Positions 7,438 to 13,898 of a DNA stretch of 16,045 nucleotides are shown piece by piece (the stretch's first letter is position 1; each line of letters opens with the position of its first letter). The notes beneath the pieces were generated by a model, which did not search any database, had not been told where the DNA came from, and saw nothing but the letters and a program-made list of their open reading frames with translations. Both the position numbers and the translations under genes were made by a program. Source of the stretch: an uncultured Eubacteriales bacterium (GTDB taxonomy: Bacteria > Bacillota_A > Clostridia > Christensenellales > Aristaeellaceae); NCBI GenBank assembly GCA_900313545.1, contig OMRS01000163.1:1-16045 (forward strand). The letters are read 5' to 3'.

Positions 7438-8135
7438 TTGTCATCCACTGCCGCAAAAAACCTCCGGGCAATCTCCAGAGGACGCGTGATGGCGCCCCCC
7501 ACCACCACCGCATGCGCTCCCAGCTCCAGCATGCGCCGGACCTGCTCCGGCGTATGCACCCTGCCCTCGGCAATCACCGGGCAGGGCAGGGCACGTGCCA
7601 GCCTTTCCACCAGCTCGAAATTGGGCTCGCCGGAGGACGTACGGGTTGCGGGGGTATAGCCGTTCATGGTGGTGCCCACCAGGTCCGCACCGGCTGCATG
7701 GGCTGACAGGGCTTCCTCATAGGTGGCGCAGTCTGCCATGATGATGATGTTCGGGTATTTTTCCCGTACCTGTTTGAGGAACCGGGCCGGCGTCAGGCCG
7801 TCGCCCCTGGGACAGTCGGTGCAGTCGATGCTCACGATGTCCGCCATGGCTTCCATGCATTCATCCACTTCCCGCATGGTCATGGTAATGCGTCCCTGAT
7901 ACCCCGGGTATTCCCGCTTGATCAGGCCGATGACCGGCAGCCCCGTGGCCTCCTTGATGCCCACGATGTCCCGCACGCTGCTGGTTCTGATCATCCTGGC
8001 ACCCGCCATCTGGGCCGCCCGCGCCATCATGGGCATCACCGAGCGTTCCGGATCGTAAAGGGGCTCACCGGGTGTGGCCTGGCACGACACGATGATGCTC
8101 CCCTTCATGATTTCAAACAGTCCTTCCTTTGTCAT
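7434..8135 (-). CDS. nanE: N-acetylmannosamine-6-phosphate 2-epimerase
   Basis: Converts ManNAc-6-P to GlcNAc-6-P, the last nan-specific step of sialic acid breakdown. The protein has 233 residues, the usual NanE length, with a TIM-barrel phosphate-binding pattern. The family hallmarks are visible: IVSCQATPGEPL (15-26), GLIKREYP with the catalytic lysine K73, DCTDCPRGDG (104-113), the MADCATYEEA stretch (133-142), the GTTMNGYTP segment (154-162), IAEGRVHTPEQ with the catalytic glutamate E190, and AVVVGGAITRP (209-219). The start has GGAGG 7 nt upstream. It follows the regulator gene by 26 nt and overlaps the kinase gene by 4 bp. Confidence in the exact function is high because these motifs are specific to NanE. 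Confidence 0.96.
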   Translation of the reverse strand: MTKEGLFEIMKGSIIVSCQATPGEPLYDPERSVMPMMARAAQMAGARMIRTSSVRDIVGIKEATGLPVIGLIKREYPGYQGRITMTMREVDECMEAMADIVSIDCTDCPRGDGLTPARFLKQVREKYPNIIIMADCATYEEALSAHAAGADLVGTTMNGYTPATRTSSGEPNFELVERLARALPCPVIAEGRVHTPEQVRRMLELGAHAVVVGGAITRPLEIARRFFAAVDDK

Positions 8136-8161
8136 GGAACCGCCTCCTTTTCTCTTGCCCG

Positions 8162-8857
8162 TCAGAATTCCTCATAGGAATCACCCGGCAGATACTTGCC
8201 GGACGAAAAGTGTCTCTCCATGGCCCGGGCAAATGCCCGGTAATCCAGGTTTTCCAGAGCCCAGGCGATGGCCTCATGCTTCTCCACGGATTCAGACAGG
8301 TGAGGATGCTTTTTCTCCAGTTCAAACCCCACATCCACCGCCCAGATGGCATCCATCATGGACAGGAGCACCTCATTGCCCATCGGGCGGAAGATGGACA
8401 TGTGGAATTCCCGGTCCTCCTCATTGAACATGCCGTTCTTTTCATAGGCATCCCGGATCTTCCGGGCGCATTCGGAAATATGCGCGATATCCTCCCTTCG
8501 AAGGGCATGAAAGGCCTCCCGCATGTAGGCCATCTCCAGGTTCCGGCGGATGTCAAACATTTCCCGGATGTGTTTTCCCTGGCCGGACATGCTGAAAAAA
8601 AGCACATTCTGCGCGATGTAATCGACGGAAAAGGGTCTCACCACCGTCCCCCTTCCAGGCCTGGCCTCAACCATTCCCATCAGCTCCATGCTCTTGATCG
8701 CCTCACGGACCACATTGCGGCTCACCTTCAGCATCTCGCACAGCTCCGCCTCCGTGGGCAGCTGGTCTCCGGGCTCCAGGTTCTTGTCGATGATATAGCT
8801 GCGGATCTGTCTGAATACGCGAAGATACCGCTTTTCGTCGCCCTGCATCTCTTTCAT
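8162..8857 (-). CDS. GntR-family (FadR/FCD subfamily) regulator, probable nan repressor
   Basis: Transcription factor of 231 residues. The N-terminal winged helix-turn-helix (about 11-75) has the GntR signature LPTEAELCEMLKVSRNVVREAIKSMELMGMVEARPGRGTVV split across 33-73. The C-terminal half is an all-helical FCD effector domain with the expected metal/ligand residues D148, H152, H194 and H216. E. coli NanR is of the same FCD class, and this gene heads the nanE operon and faces the transporter-nanA operon, so it most likely controls both in response to sialic acid or a catabolite; this is inference. The start at 8857 is chosen for GGTGGAG about 7 nt upstream; an in-frame ATG at 8875 would add six residues. 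Confidence 0.9.
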   Translation of the reverse strand: MKEMQGDEKRYLRVFRQIRSYIIDKNLEPGDQLPTEAELCEMLKVSRNVVREAIKSMELMGMVEARPGRGTVVRPFSVDYIAQNVLFFSMSGQGKHIREMFDIRRNLEMAYMREAFHALRREDIAHISECARKIRDAYEKNGMFNEEDREFHMSIFRPMGNEVLLSMMDAIWAVDVGFELEKKHPHLSESVEKHEAIAWALENLDYRAFARAMERHFSSGKYLPGDSYEEF

Positions 8858-8904
8858 TGGGAGTCTCCACCTCATTTGCGCTTTGTCGAGTCATATCCTT
8901 CAGA

Positions 8905-8933
8905 ATTATAGCAATGTCTCCTATTCCAGTCAA
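8905..8933 (-). promoter_or_regulatory. Promoter of the regulator-nanE-nanK-HAD operon
   Basis: Read on the minus strand, TTGACT (8933-8928) and a perfect TATAAT (8910-8905) are separated by exactly 17 bp. The implied start near 8898 leaves a leader of about 40 nt before the regulator's start codon. It is the closest match to the sigma-A consensus in the window, so repression rather than activation is the likely mode of control. Confidence 0.8.
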
Positions 8934-8970
8934 TCTGATTCATCATTATGGACAAGATGATTCCCATATG

Positions 8971-9000
8971 TTTTGTGCGATACGCCCAATTCCCACAAAA
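8971..9000. promoter_or_regulatory. Inverted repeat between the divergent nan promoters (candidate operator)
   Basis: TTTTGTG (8971-8977) and CACAAAA (8994-9000) form a perfect 7-bp dyad with 16 bp between, so the half-sites are about two helical turns apart. The dyad lies directly upstream of the -35 of the transporter promoter and about 38 bp upstream of the -35 of the regulator promoter. It could bind the FCD regulator or another factor. The region is AT-rich, so a chance dyad is quite possible. Confidence 0.3.
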
Positions 9001-9006
9001 ATCTCA

Positions 9007-9035
9007 TTGACATTCCTTTTGATTTATAGTACTTT
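9007..9035 (+). promoter_or_regulatory. Probable promoter of the transporter-nanA operon
   Basis: A perfect TTGACA (9007-9012) is followed after 17 bp by TACTTT (9030-9035), a 3/6 match to the -10 consensus. The implied start near 9042 gives a leader of about 80 nt. The weak -10 fits a regulated promoter. Confidence 0.55.
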
Positions 9036-9036
9036 T

Positions 9037-9098
9037 TCACCAGATGGGATCTGTTTTGTTGTTTCATGCCCATGTTGCCCCCCTTTCTGATCACCAGA
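9037..9098 (+). repeat. Direct repeat TCACCAGA in the leader of the transporter operon
   Basis: The 8-mer TCACCAGA occurs at 9037-9044, overlapping the expected transcription start, and again at 9091-9098, shortly before the ribosome site. Two copies 54 bp apart in a 90-bp leader could be repressor half-sites or chance. Confidence 0.25.
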
Positions 9099-9122
9099 CA
9101 ACACACAAAGGAGGCCTGTATC

Positions 9123-10403
9123 ATGAAAAAAACCTGTACGCTTCTTCTTGCCCTGATTCTTCTGTTCAGCGCGTCCCTCGCACTTGCAGCGGATCCTGTG
9201 GAAATCACCCTGTGGACCTATCCCATCGGTTCCTGGGCCGACAGCGCAACCGTGGACGGCATCATCGCCAGCTTCAATGCGGTGCATCCCGAGATCACTG
9301 TCAAGGTCCAGTATCTGGATTACACCTCCGGTGATGACCAGGTGACCACGGCCATTGAGGCCGGAACCACGCCGGACATCGTGATGGAAGGCCCGGAGCG
9401 CCTGGTGACCAACTGGGGCGCCGCGGGCAAAATGCTGGACATCTCCGATCTGTGGACCGACGAGTCAAAGGCCGACATCCTGGCCACCTCCGCAGCCGTT
9501 GAAGCGGCCTGCAAGAACAAGGACGGCATCTATTTCGAGTATCCCCTGTGCATGACCACCCACACCATGGTTATCAACCGCAAGAACTTTGAGGCCGCGG
9601 ATGCCCTCAAGTACCTCAATGAGGAGACCCGCACCTGGACCACCGAAGGCTTCATCAATGCCTGCAAGGCCCTGTCGGAGGCCGGCTTCTTCCCCACCGG
9701 CGTGGTTTACTGCGGCGGACAGGGCGGCGACCAGGGCACCCGCGCGCTGGCCATGAACCTCTATTCCGCCAAGTTCACCAACCCCGAACACACCGCCTAC
9801 ACCATGGACAGCCCCGAAGGCATCAAGGGACTGCAGCTGCTGGTGGATATGGTCAATGAGGGCACCCTCGCCGCCGATCCCGCCATCGTGGCTGCCGACG
9901 AAATCGCCCTCTTCTGCAACGGCACCGTCTCCATGGGCTTCTGCTGGAACGCCTCTGCGGCAGTATCCAACAAGGCCAGCTTTGCCGACGGCGTGGAACC
10001 CCTTCCCATGGCCTTCCCCAGCGACAACGGCATTCCCGAACTGTGCGGCGGCATCTGGGGCTTCGGCCTGTTTGACAACCACAACGACGCCCGCGCCGCA
10101 GCGGCCAAGGAATTCATCCGCTTCGTATGTGACGATCCGGCTCAGGGACCCAAGAGCGTTTACGCCACCGGATTCTTCCCGGTCCGCGCCTCCTTCGGCG
10201 ACATCTATACCGGCACCGAAAAGGCTGACAACGCTGACTTCGCGATCTTCATGCCCTTCCTGGGCGACTATTACAATGTCACCGCCGGCTGGGCCGTGCA
10301 GCGGACAGAATGGTGGAACATGCTCCAGCGCATCTTTGCGGGTGGAGACGTGGCAGCCGAAGTCGCCACCTATGTGGCCAACTCCAACGCTTCCATCAAA
10401 TAA
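9123..10403 (+). CDS. ABC transporter sugar-binding protein, probable sialic acid binding
   Basis: Extracytoplasmic solute-binding protein of 426 residues (family 1, CUT1 type). It starts with a signal peptide (MKKT, hydrophobic core 7-19) with an AxA cleavage site ALA|AD at about 20-24, then the family-typical EITLWTYP and the long middle region. There is no lipobox cysteine near the cleavage site; the only early Cys (C5) is in the n-region, so unlike most Gram-positive binding proteins it is not predicted to be lipid-anchored. The start has AAAGGAGG 8 nt upstream. It is the first gene of the operon with two permeases and nanA, which suggests a sialic acid or sialic-acid-derived ligand; the ligand assignment is contextual only. 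A terminator-like hairpin follows it. Confidence 0.9.
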   Translation: MKKTCTLLLALILLFSASLALAADPVEITLWTYPIGSWADSATVDGIIASFNAVHPEITVKVQYLDYTSGDDQVTTAIEAGTTPDIVMEGPERLVTNWGAAGKMLDISDLWTDESKADILATSAAVEAACKNKDGIYFEYPLCMTTHTMVINRKNFEAADALKYLNEETRTWTTEGFINACKALSEAGFFPTGVVYCGGQGGDQGTRALAMNLYSAKFTNPEHTAYTMDSPEGIKGLQLLVDMVNEGTLAADPAIVAADEIALFCNGTVSMGFCWNASAAVSNKASFADGVEPLPMAFPSDNGIPELCGGIWGFGLFDNHNDARAAAAKEFIRFVCDDPAQGPKSVYATGFFPVRASFGDIYTGTEKADNADFAIFMPFLGDYYNVTAGWAVQRTEWWNMLQRIFAGGDVAAEVATYVANSNASIK

Positions 10404-10420
10404 TCATCTTCCATCACCGC

Positions 10421-10452
10421 GCGCACCCCTGCCCGGCAGGGGTGCGCTTTTT
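10421..10452 (+). terminator. Intra-operon attenuator hairpin after the binding protein gene
   Basis: GCGCACCCCTG (10421-10431) pairs perfectly with CAGGGGTGCGC (10437-10447), followed by TTTTT (10448-10452). The next gene's AGGAGG starts at once at 10453. This looks like a partial terminator that would make the binding protein more abundant than the permeases, or a 3'-end stabilising stem-loop, as is known for other sugar ABC operons. Confidence 0.65.
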
Positions 10453-10463
10453 AGGAGGCCACC

Positions 10464-11372
10464 ATGCAGAACACCGCCAAAAAAACAGCAAGCCTTGTCC
10501 AGTCCCGCCGGCGGGAGAACCTGGCCGGCTACCTGTTCATGGCACCCTCTCTGCTCTTCTTCGCGGGCTTTGTGATCTTCCCCATGGTCATGTGTCTGGT
10601 CAACAGCTTCTTCAACTACACCATGACCGAATTCACCTTCGCCGGGCTTGCCAACTATGCAGAACTGATCGGTGACCCCATCTTTCACAGGGCACTTGTC
10701 AACACCCTGGTCATCGTGGTGGTCAGCGTTCCCGTCACCTGCATGTTCTCCCTGTGGGTTGCCTCGATCATCGCCAAGATGCGGGACTGGGGCACTTCCC
10801 TGTTCCGCTGCATCTTCTACCTGCCGGTGGTCACAGGTTCCGTTGCCGTGACGGTGGTATGGAAATGGATTTTCAACAACTACTACGGCGTACTCAACTA
10901 TGTGCTCAAAAGCATGGGTCTCATCGCCCGCAACATCAACTGGATCGGAAATGTGGACACCGCTCTGGGATGCATTATCATGATCCTGCTGACCACCTCC
11001 GTGGGACAGCCCATCGTTCTCTACGTCTCCGCCCTCAACAACGTGGATCATTCCCTGATTGAAGCGGCACAGGTGGACGGCGCCACCAACCAGCAGGTTT
11101 TCTGGAGAATCAAGTGGCCCCAGATCATGCCCACGACCCTCTACATTCTGGTGATCACCACCATCAATTCCTTCCAGTGCTTTGCCCTCATCCAGCTGCT
11201 GACCTCCGGCGGACCCAACAACTCCACGCAGACCATCATGTACTACATCTACTATGAGGCCTTCAAGCTGAACCGCTACGGCTACGGCAGCGCCATGGGC
11301 ATCATCCTCGCCCTGATCATCGCGCTGTTCTCCGCCCTGCAGTTCCGCCTGGCGGCCAGCGACAACGGCTGA
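10464..11372 (+). CDS. ABC transporter permease 1 (MalF/UgpA type)
   Basis: Inner-membrane permease of 302 residues with about six hydrophobic segments (for example 25-48, 79-103, 115-136, 166-190 and 222-240). The cytoplasmic EAA loop that docks the ATPase is visible as EAAQVDGATNQQVFWRIKWPQIMP from residue 200. It forms a heterodimer with the next gene's product and takes substrate from the binding protein encoded upstream. AGGAGG lies 5 nt before the start codon. The following permease gene starts 13 nt after its stop. No ABC ATPase is encoded in this locus, so the pair probably uses a shared MsmX/UgpC-like ATPase encoded elsewhere. Confidence 0.93.
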   Translation: MQNTAKKTASLVQSRRRENLAGYLFMAPSLLFFAGFVIFPMVMCLVNSFFNYTMTEFTFAGLANYAELIGDPIFHRALVNTLVIVVVSVPVTCMFSLWVASIIAKMRDWGTSLFRCIFYLPVVTGSVAVTVVWKWIFNNYYGVLNYVLKSMGLIARNINWIGNVDTALGCIIMILLTTSVGQPIVLYVSALNNVDHSLIEAAQVDGATNQQVFWRIKWPQIMPTTLYILVITTINSFQCFALIQLLTSGGPNNSTQTIMYYIYYEAFKLNRYGYGSAMGIILALIIALFSALQFRLAASDNG

Positions 11373-11385
11373 GAGGAGGCGCAGC

Positions 11386-12267
11386 ATGGTCAACGCAGCC
11401 AAGCCTGCACGCAAGGTCCGCATCCAGCACGGACAGGACCACTCGGTGCAGCACCTGACCCCCTACAAGGTCATCGCCATCATCCTGCTGATTGTCATCG
11501 CCTTCCTCTTCACCTTCCCCCTGTACTGGATCATCACCGGCTCCTTCAAGGATGCCAAGACCATCAACTCCGCCACTCCCCAGTGGTTTCCCCTCAGCCC
11601 CACCGTGGACAACTACCAGCGGCTCTTCACCCGTCCCGCCCTTCAGTGGCTCTTCAATACCGTGGCGATCTGCGCGGGGTCCATGGTCCTGACCTGCATG
11701 TGTGCGGCCATGGGCGGTTACGCCCTGGCCAAGAAGCGCTTTACCGGCAGGACCGTGATCTTTTCCATCTTTGTGTGCGCCATGGCGCTGCCCAAACAGG
11801 TGATCCTGATCCCCCTGCTGCGCGAAATGGCCTGGCTGAACATGCACAACACCCTTTGGGCCGTGATCTTCCCCACCGTCGGATGGCCCTTCGGCGTGTT
11901 CCTGATGAAGCAGTTCTCCGAAACCATCCCCAACGAACTGCTGGAGGCCGCCCGCATTGACGGCGCGGGAGAAGCCCGCACCTTTACCCAGATCGTGCTT
12001 CCCCTCATCAAGCCAGGCATCGGCGCGCTGGCCATCTTCACCTTCATCACCGCATGGAATGACTACTTCCTGCAGCTCATTATGCTCAATGACACCCGCG
12101 TGCTGACCATCTCCCTCGGAATTGCCAAGCTCCAGTCCGAACTGTCAACGGATTTCGGCCTGATCATGGCCGGCGCCGCCATCGGCTCTGTGCCCATTAT
12201 CGTCATCTTCCTCATCTTTCAGAAATTCTTCACCCGGGGAATCACCATGGGTGCCGTGAAAGGTTAA
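11386..12267 (+). CDS. ABC transporter permease 2 (MalG/UgpE type)
   Basis: Inner-membrane permease of 293 residues. The N-terminus has a hydrophilic stretch of about 27 residues before the first membrane helix (28-50), then the family-typical ITGSFKD and a NYQRLF segment. Further helices are seen around 88-110, 122-145, 155-175, 210-230 and 260-280. The EAA loop begins at residue 187 (EAARIDGAGEARTFTQIVLPLIKPG, seen in two pieces). AGGAGG precedes the start. It is the partner of the upstream permease and is followed by nanA with a 10-nt gap, so transport and catabolism are tightly co-expressed. Confidence 0.93.
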   Translation: MVNAAKPARKVRIQHGQDHSVQHLTPYKVIAIILLIVIAFLFTFPLYWIITGSFKDAKTINSATPQWFPLSPTVDNYQRLFTRPALQWLFNTVAICAGSMVLTCMCAAMGGYALAKKRFTGRTVIFSIFVCAMALPKQVILIPLLREMAWLNMHNTLWAVIFPTVGWPFGVFLMKQFSETIPNELLEAARIDGAGEARTFTQIVLPLIKPGIGALAIFTFITAWNDYFLQLIMLNDTRVLTISLGIAKLQSELSTDFGLIMAGAAIGSVPIIVIFLIFQKFFTRGITMGAVKG

Positions 12268-12277
12268 GGTGATCTGT

Positions 12278-13192
12278 ATGAGTCTTGAAAAATACTGCGG
12301 CGTTATTCCCGCCTTCTATGCCTGCTACTCGGACGAGGGCGAAGTATCCCCCGAAAGGTCCCGCGCTCTTGCGCGCCATCTGGTGGACAGCGGTGTCAAG
12401 GGGCTGTATGTGGGCGGTTCCTCCGGGGAGTGCATCTACCTCGAAAAGGAAGAGCGCATGAGAACCCTGGAGGCGGTCATGGAGGAAGTCGGCGGCGAAT
12501 GCGTGATCATCGCCCACGTCGCCTGCAACAACACGAATGAATCCCGGCAGCTGGCCGCCCATGCCCAGTCGCTGCATGTGGACGCCATTGCGGCTATTCC
12601 GCCCATCTATTTCCATCTTCCCGAGCACGCCATTGCCCGGTACTGGAACGCGATCAGCGACGCGGCCCCGGACACGGACTTTATCATCTACAACATTCCC
12701 CAGCTGGCCGGCGTGGCCCTCACTCTCCCGCTGTTCCGTGAAATGCGTAAAAACCCCCGGGTCATCGGCGTCAAAAACTCCTCCATGCCCATCCAGGACA
12801 TTGAGATGTTCGTGGACGCCGGAGGTGAAAACTGCATCGTCTTCAACGGCCCGGACGAGCAGTTCGTCGGCGGGCGCGCCATCGGCGCCAGGGGCGGCAT
12901 CGGCGGCACCTATGCAGTGATGCCGCAGCTGTTTCTGAAGATGGATGCGCTCATCGGCGAAGGGAACTTCCAGAGGGCGCAGGTCATCCAGCATGAGGTG
13001 AACCACATCATCGCCGACATGTGTTCCTGCCGCGGCAATATGTATGCGGTCGCCAAGAAAATCCTGGAATTCAACGCGGACCTGCTGTGCGGTTCCGTGC
13101 GCGCCCCGCTTGCCCCCCTGGTGGAAGAAGATCTGCCGCGGGTTGAAGCCGTGGCCGAACGCATTCGCCGTGCCATTTTTACCCTGTGCTGA
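12278..13192 (+). CDS. nanA: N-acetylneuraminate lyase (sialic acid aldolase)
   Basis: Class I aldolase of the DapA/NanA superfamily, 304 residues, that cleaves N-acetylneuraminate to ManNAc and pyruvate. Visible residues are the pyruvate-carboxylate motif GGSSGE (46-51), the catalytic Tyr in YNIPQLAG (Y138), the Schiff-base lysine K166 in IGVKNSS, and GPDEQF (191-196) followed by GARGGIGGTYAVMP, which matches the NanA pattern more than DapA. The nanE/nanK genes next door support the lyase call over dihydrodipicolinate synthase. The ATG at 12278 has AAGGTG 6 nt upstream; a GTG at 12269 would add three residues. It is the last gene of the transporter operon and is followed by an intrinsic terminator. 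Confidence 0.92.
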   Translation: MSLEKYCGVIPAFYACYSDEGEVSPERSRALARHLVDSGVKGLYVGGSSGECIYLEKEERMRTLEAVMEEVGGECVIIAHVACNNTNESRQLAAHAQSLHVDAIAAIPPIYFHLPEHAIARYWNAISDAAPDTDFIIYNIPQLAGVALTLPLFREMRKNPRVIGVKNSSMPIQDIEMFVDAGGENCIVFNGPDEQFVGGRAIGARGGIGGTYAVMPQLFLKMDALIGEGNFQRAQVIQHEVNHIIADMCSCRGNMYAVAKKILEFNADLLCGSVRAPLAPLVEEDLPRVEAVAERIRRAIFTLC

Positions 13193-13209
13193 CCCTCCTG
13201 CCCACCTCC

Positions 13210-13271
13210 GCGCCGCACGCCTGCGACACTGCCCCCGTTTCCGGTGTCGTCTGCGCTGCGGCGCTTTTTTT
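13210..13271 (+). terminator. Intrinsic terminator of the transporter-nanA operon
   Basis: GCGCCGCA (13210-13217) pairs with TGCGGCGC (13257-13264), with a second inner stem CGACAC/GTGTCG (13224-13229 with 13244-13249). A run of seven T follows (13265-13271). The position, 18 bp after the nanA stop, and the polarity fit a rho-independent terminator. Confidence 0.85.
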
Positions 13272-13639
13272 GTTCCGCAGGCGCACAGATTCCCTGCCGG
13301 GAAGGCCGCTTCAGACATTTCGGGCAGATCGCAGGAGGGACTGAAACCGGAGGGAAAAGGGGATTTCCTCCGCGGCCGGCAACGCGGACTGACCCGGTGC
13401 ACGCATCCATCCTGCAGGACGCACGTTCCTCACAGGCCTTCATGTCCGGGTCCTCTGCAGAAAACCCGTCCGTGTCCTGACCATGAAACTCGGCGCGGAA
13501 GGGAGGGATGGCCCGGAGCCGAGTCATCTGATCAGGAGCCGGAAGAAAAACGGGTCTCAAGACGAAGGGGAATGCGCACCGCCCTATTTGAAGCAGAAAC
13601 CTTCATTCTGGCCGGATCCACATAAAAATGTTGTATCCA
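13272..13639. other. Gene-free stretch with no recognisable feature
   Basis: Open frames cross this region on both strands, but none has a ribosome site or a recognisable protein. Small GC-rich inverted repeats are present, such as CCGCG/CGCGG near 13370 and a bulged GGAGG...CCTCC stem just before it. I cannot assign them to a known RNA family. The stretch could hold decayed coding sequence. Confidence 0.4.
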
Positions 13640-13669
13640 TTGACAAAACCTCTCCAGGGGTCTTACTAT
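13640..13669 (+). promoter_or_regulatory. Promoter candidate directly in front of a large hairpin
   Basis: A perfect TTGACA (13640-13645) is followed after 18 bp by TACTAT (13664-13669, 4/6 match). The implied start near 13676 falls at the first base pairs of the 17-bp hairpin that begins at 13678. Confidence 0.45.
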
Positions 13670-13677
13670 TCAGACGG

Positions 13678-13797
13678 GCGATGGGGTCCGATGACTGTTT
13701 CCATCATCGGACCCCATCGCTGTTTATTCGTCATCTGACAAGGGGAACCCGAATTCATCGCACCGTATTCCCGCGGGTACCGGTTTTCCCCCTTGTC
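13678..13797 (+). other. Structured intergenic element of two stem-loops (candidate small RNA or leader)
   Basis: Stem-loop 1: 13678-13694 pair perfectly over 17 bp with 13704-13720 around a 9-nt loop, followed by the weakly T-rich TGTTTATT. Stem-loop 2: GACAAGGGG (13737-13745) pairs with CCCCTTGTC (13789-13797), with an inner stem ACCCG/CGGGT (13747-13751 with 13774-13778). A promoter-like sequence ends 8 bp before stem-loop 1, and another promoter begins at 13799. The element may be a short non-coding RNA ended by its own hairpin, or an upper leader of the CorC-type gene. No known riboswitch family is recognised. Confidence 0.4.
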
Positions 13798-13798
13798 C

Positions 13799-13826
13799 TT
13801 GCGAATCCTGAAAATTATGATATACT
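13799..13826 (+). promoter_or_regulatory. Extended -10 promoter for the CNNM/CorC-type gene
   Basis: TTGCGA (13799-13804) and TATACT (13821-13826) are 16 bp apart, and the TG of an extended -10 sits at 13818-13819. The transcript would start near 13833 with a leader of about 66 nt. That leader contains a small ATCCC/GGGAT stem followed by TTTTT (about 13847-13864), possibly a weak attenuator. Confidence 0.55.
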
Positions 13827-13898
13827 TTGTTTCACTCGAACTATCACATCCCTTCGGGATTTTTCCATTCTGACCTACAGGAGGCGATTGACACTTCC

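Noticed and set aside
10404..11423. 339-codon minus-strand frame opposite permease 1
   Set aside because: It is a mirror of a strongly supported membrane protein gene. It has low-complexity His/Asp/Gly composition and no ribosome site.
12278..13192. Possible dihydrodipicolinate synthase instead of sialate lyase
   Set aside because: GPDEQF and the GARGGIGGTY region fit NanA, and the neighbours nanE and a ROK kinase make a lysine pathway role unlikely.
12242..13402. 386-codon minus-strand frame opposite nanA
   Set aside because: It is antisense to a gene with NanA motifs and runs through its terminator, so coding is unlikely.
13340..13420. GC-rich inverted repeats that at first looked like part of a cobalamin-type riboswitch
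   Set aside because: The conserved B12-box and core sequences are absent, the stems are short or bulged, and no cobalamin gene is near.
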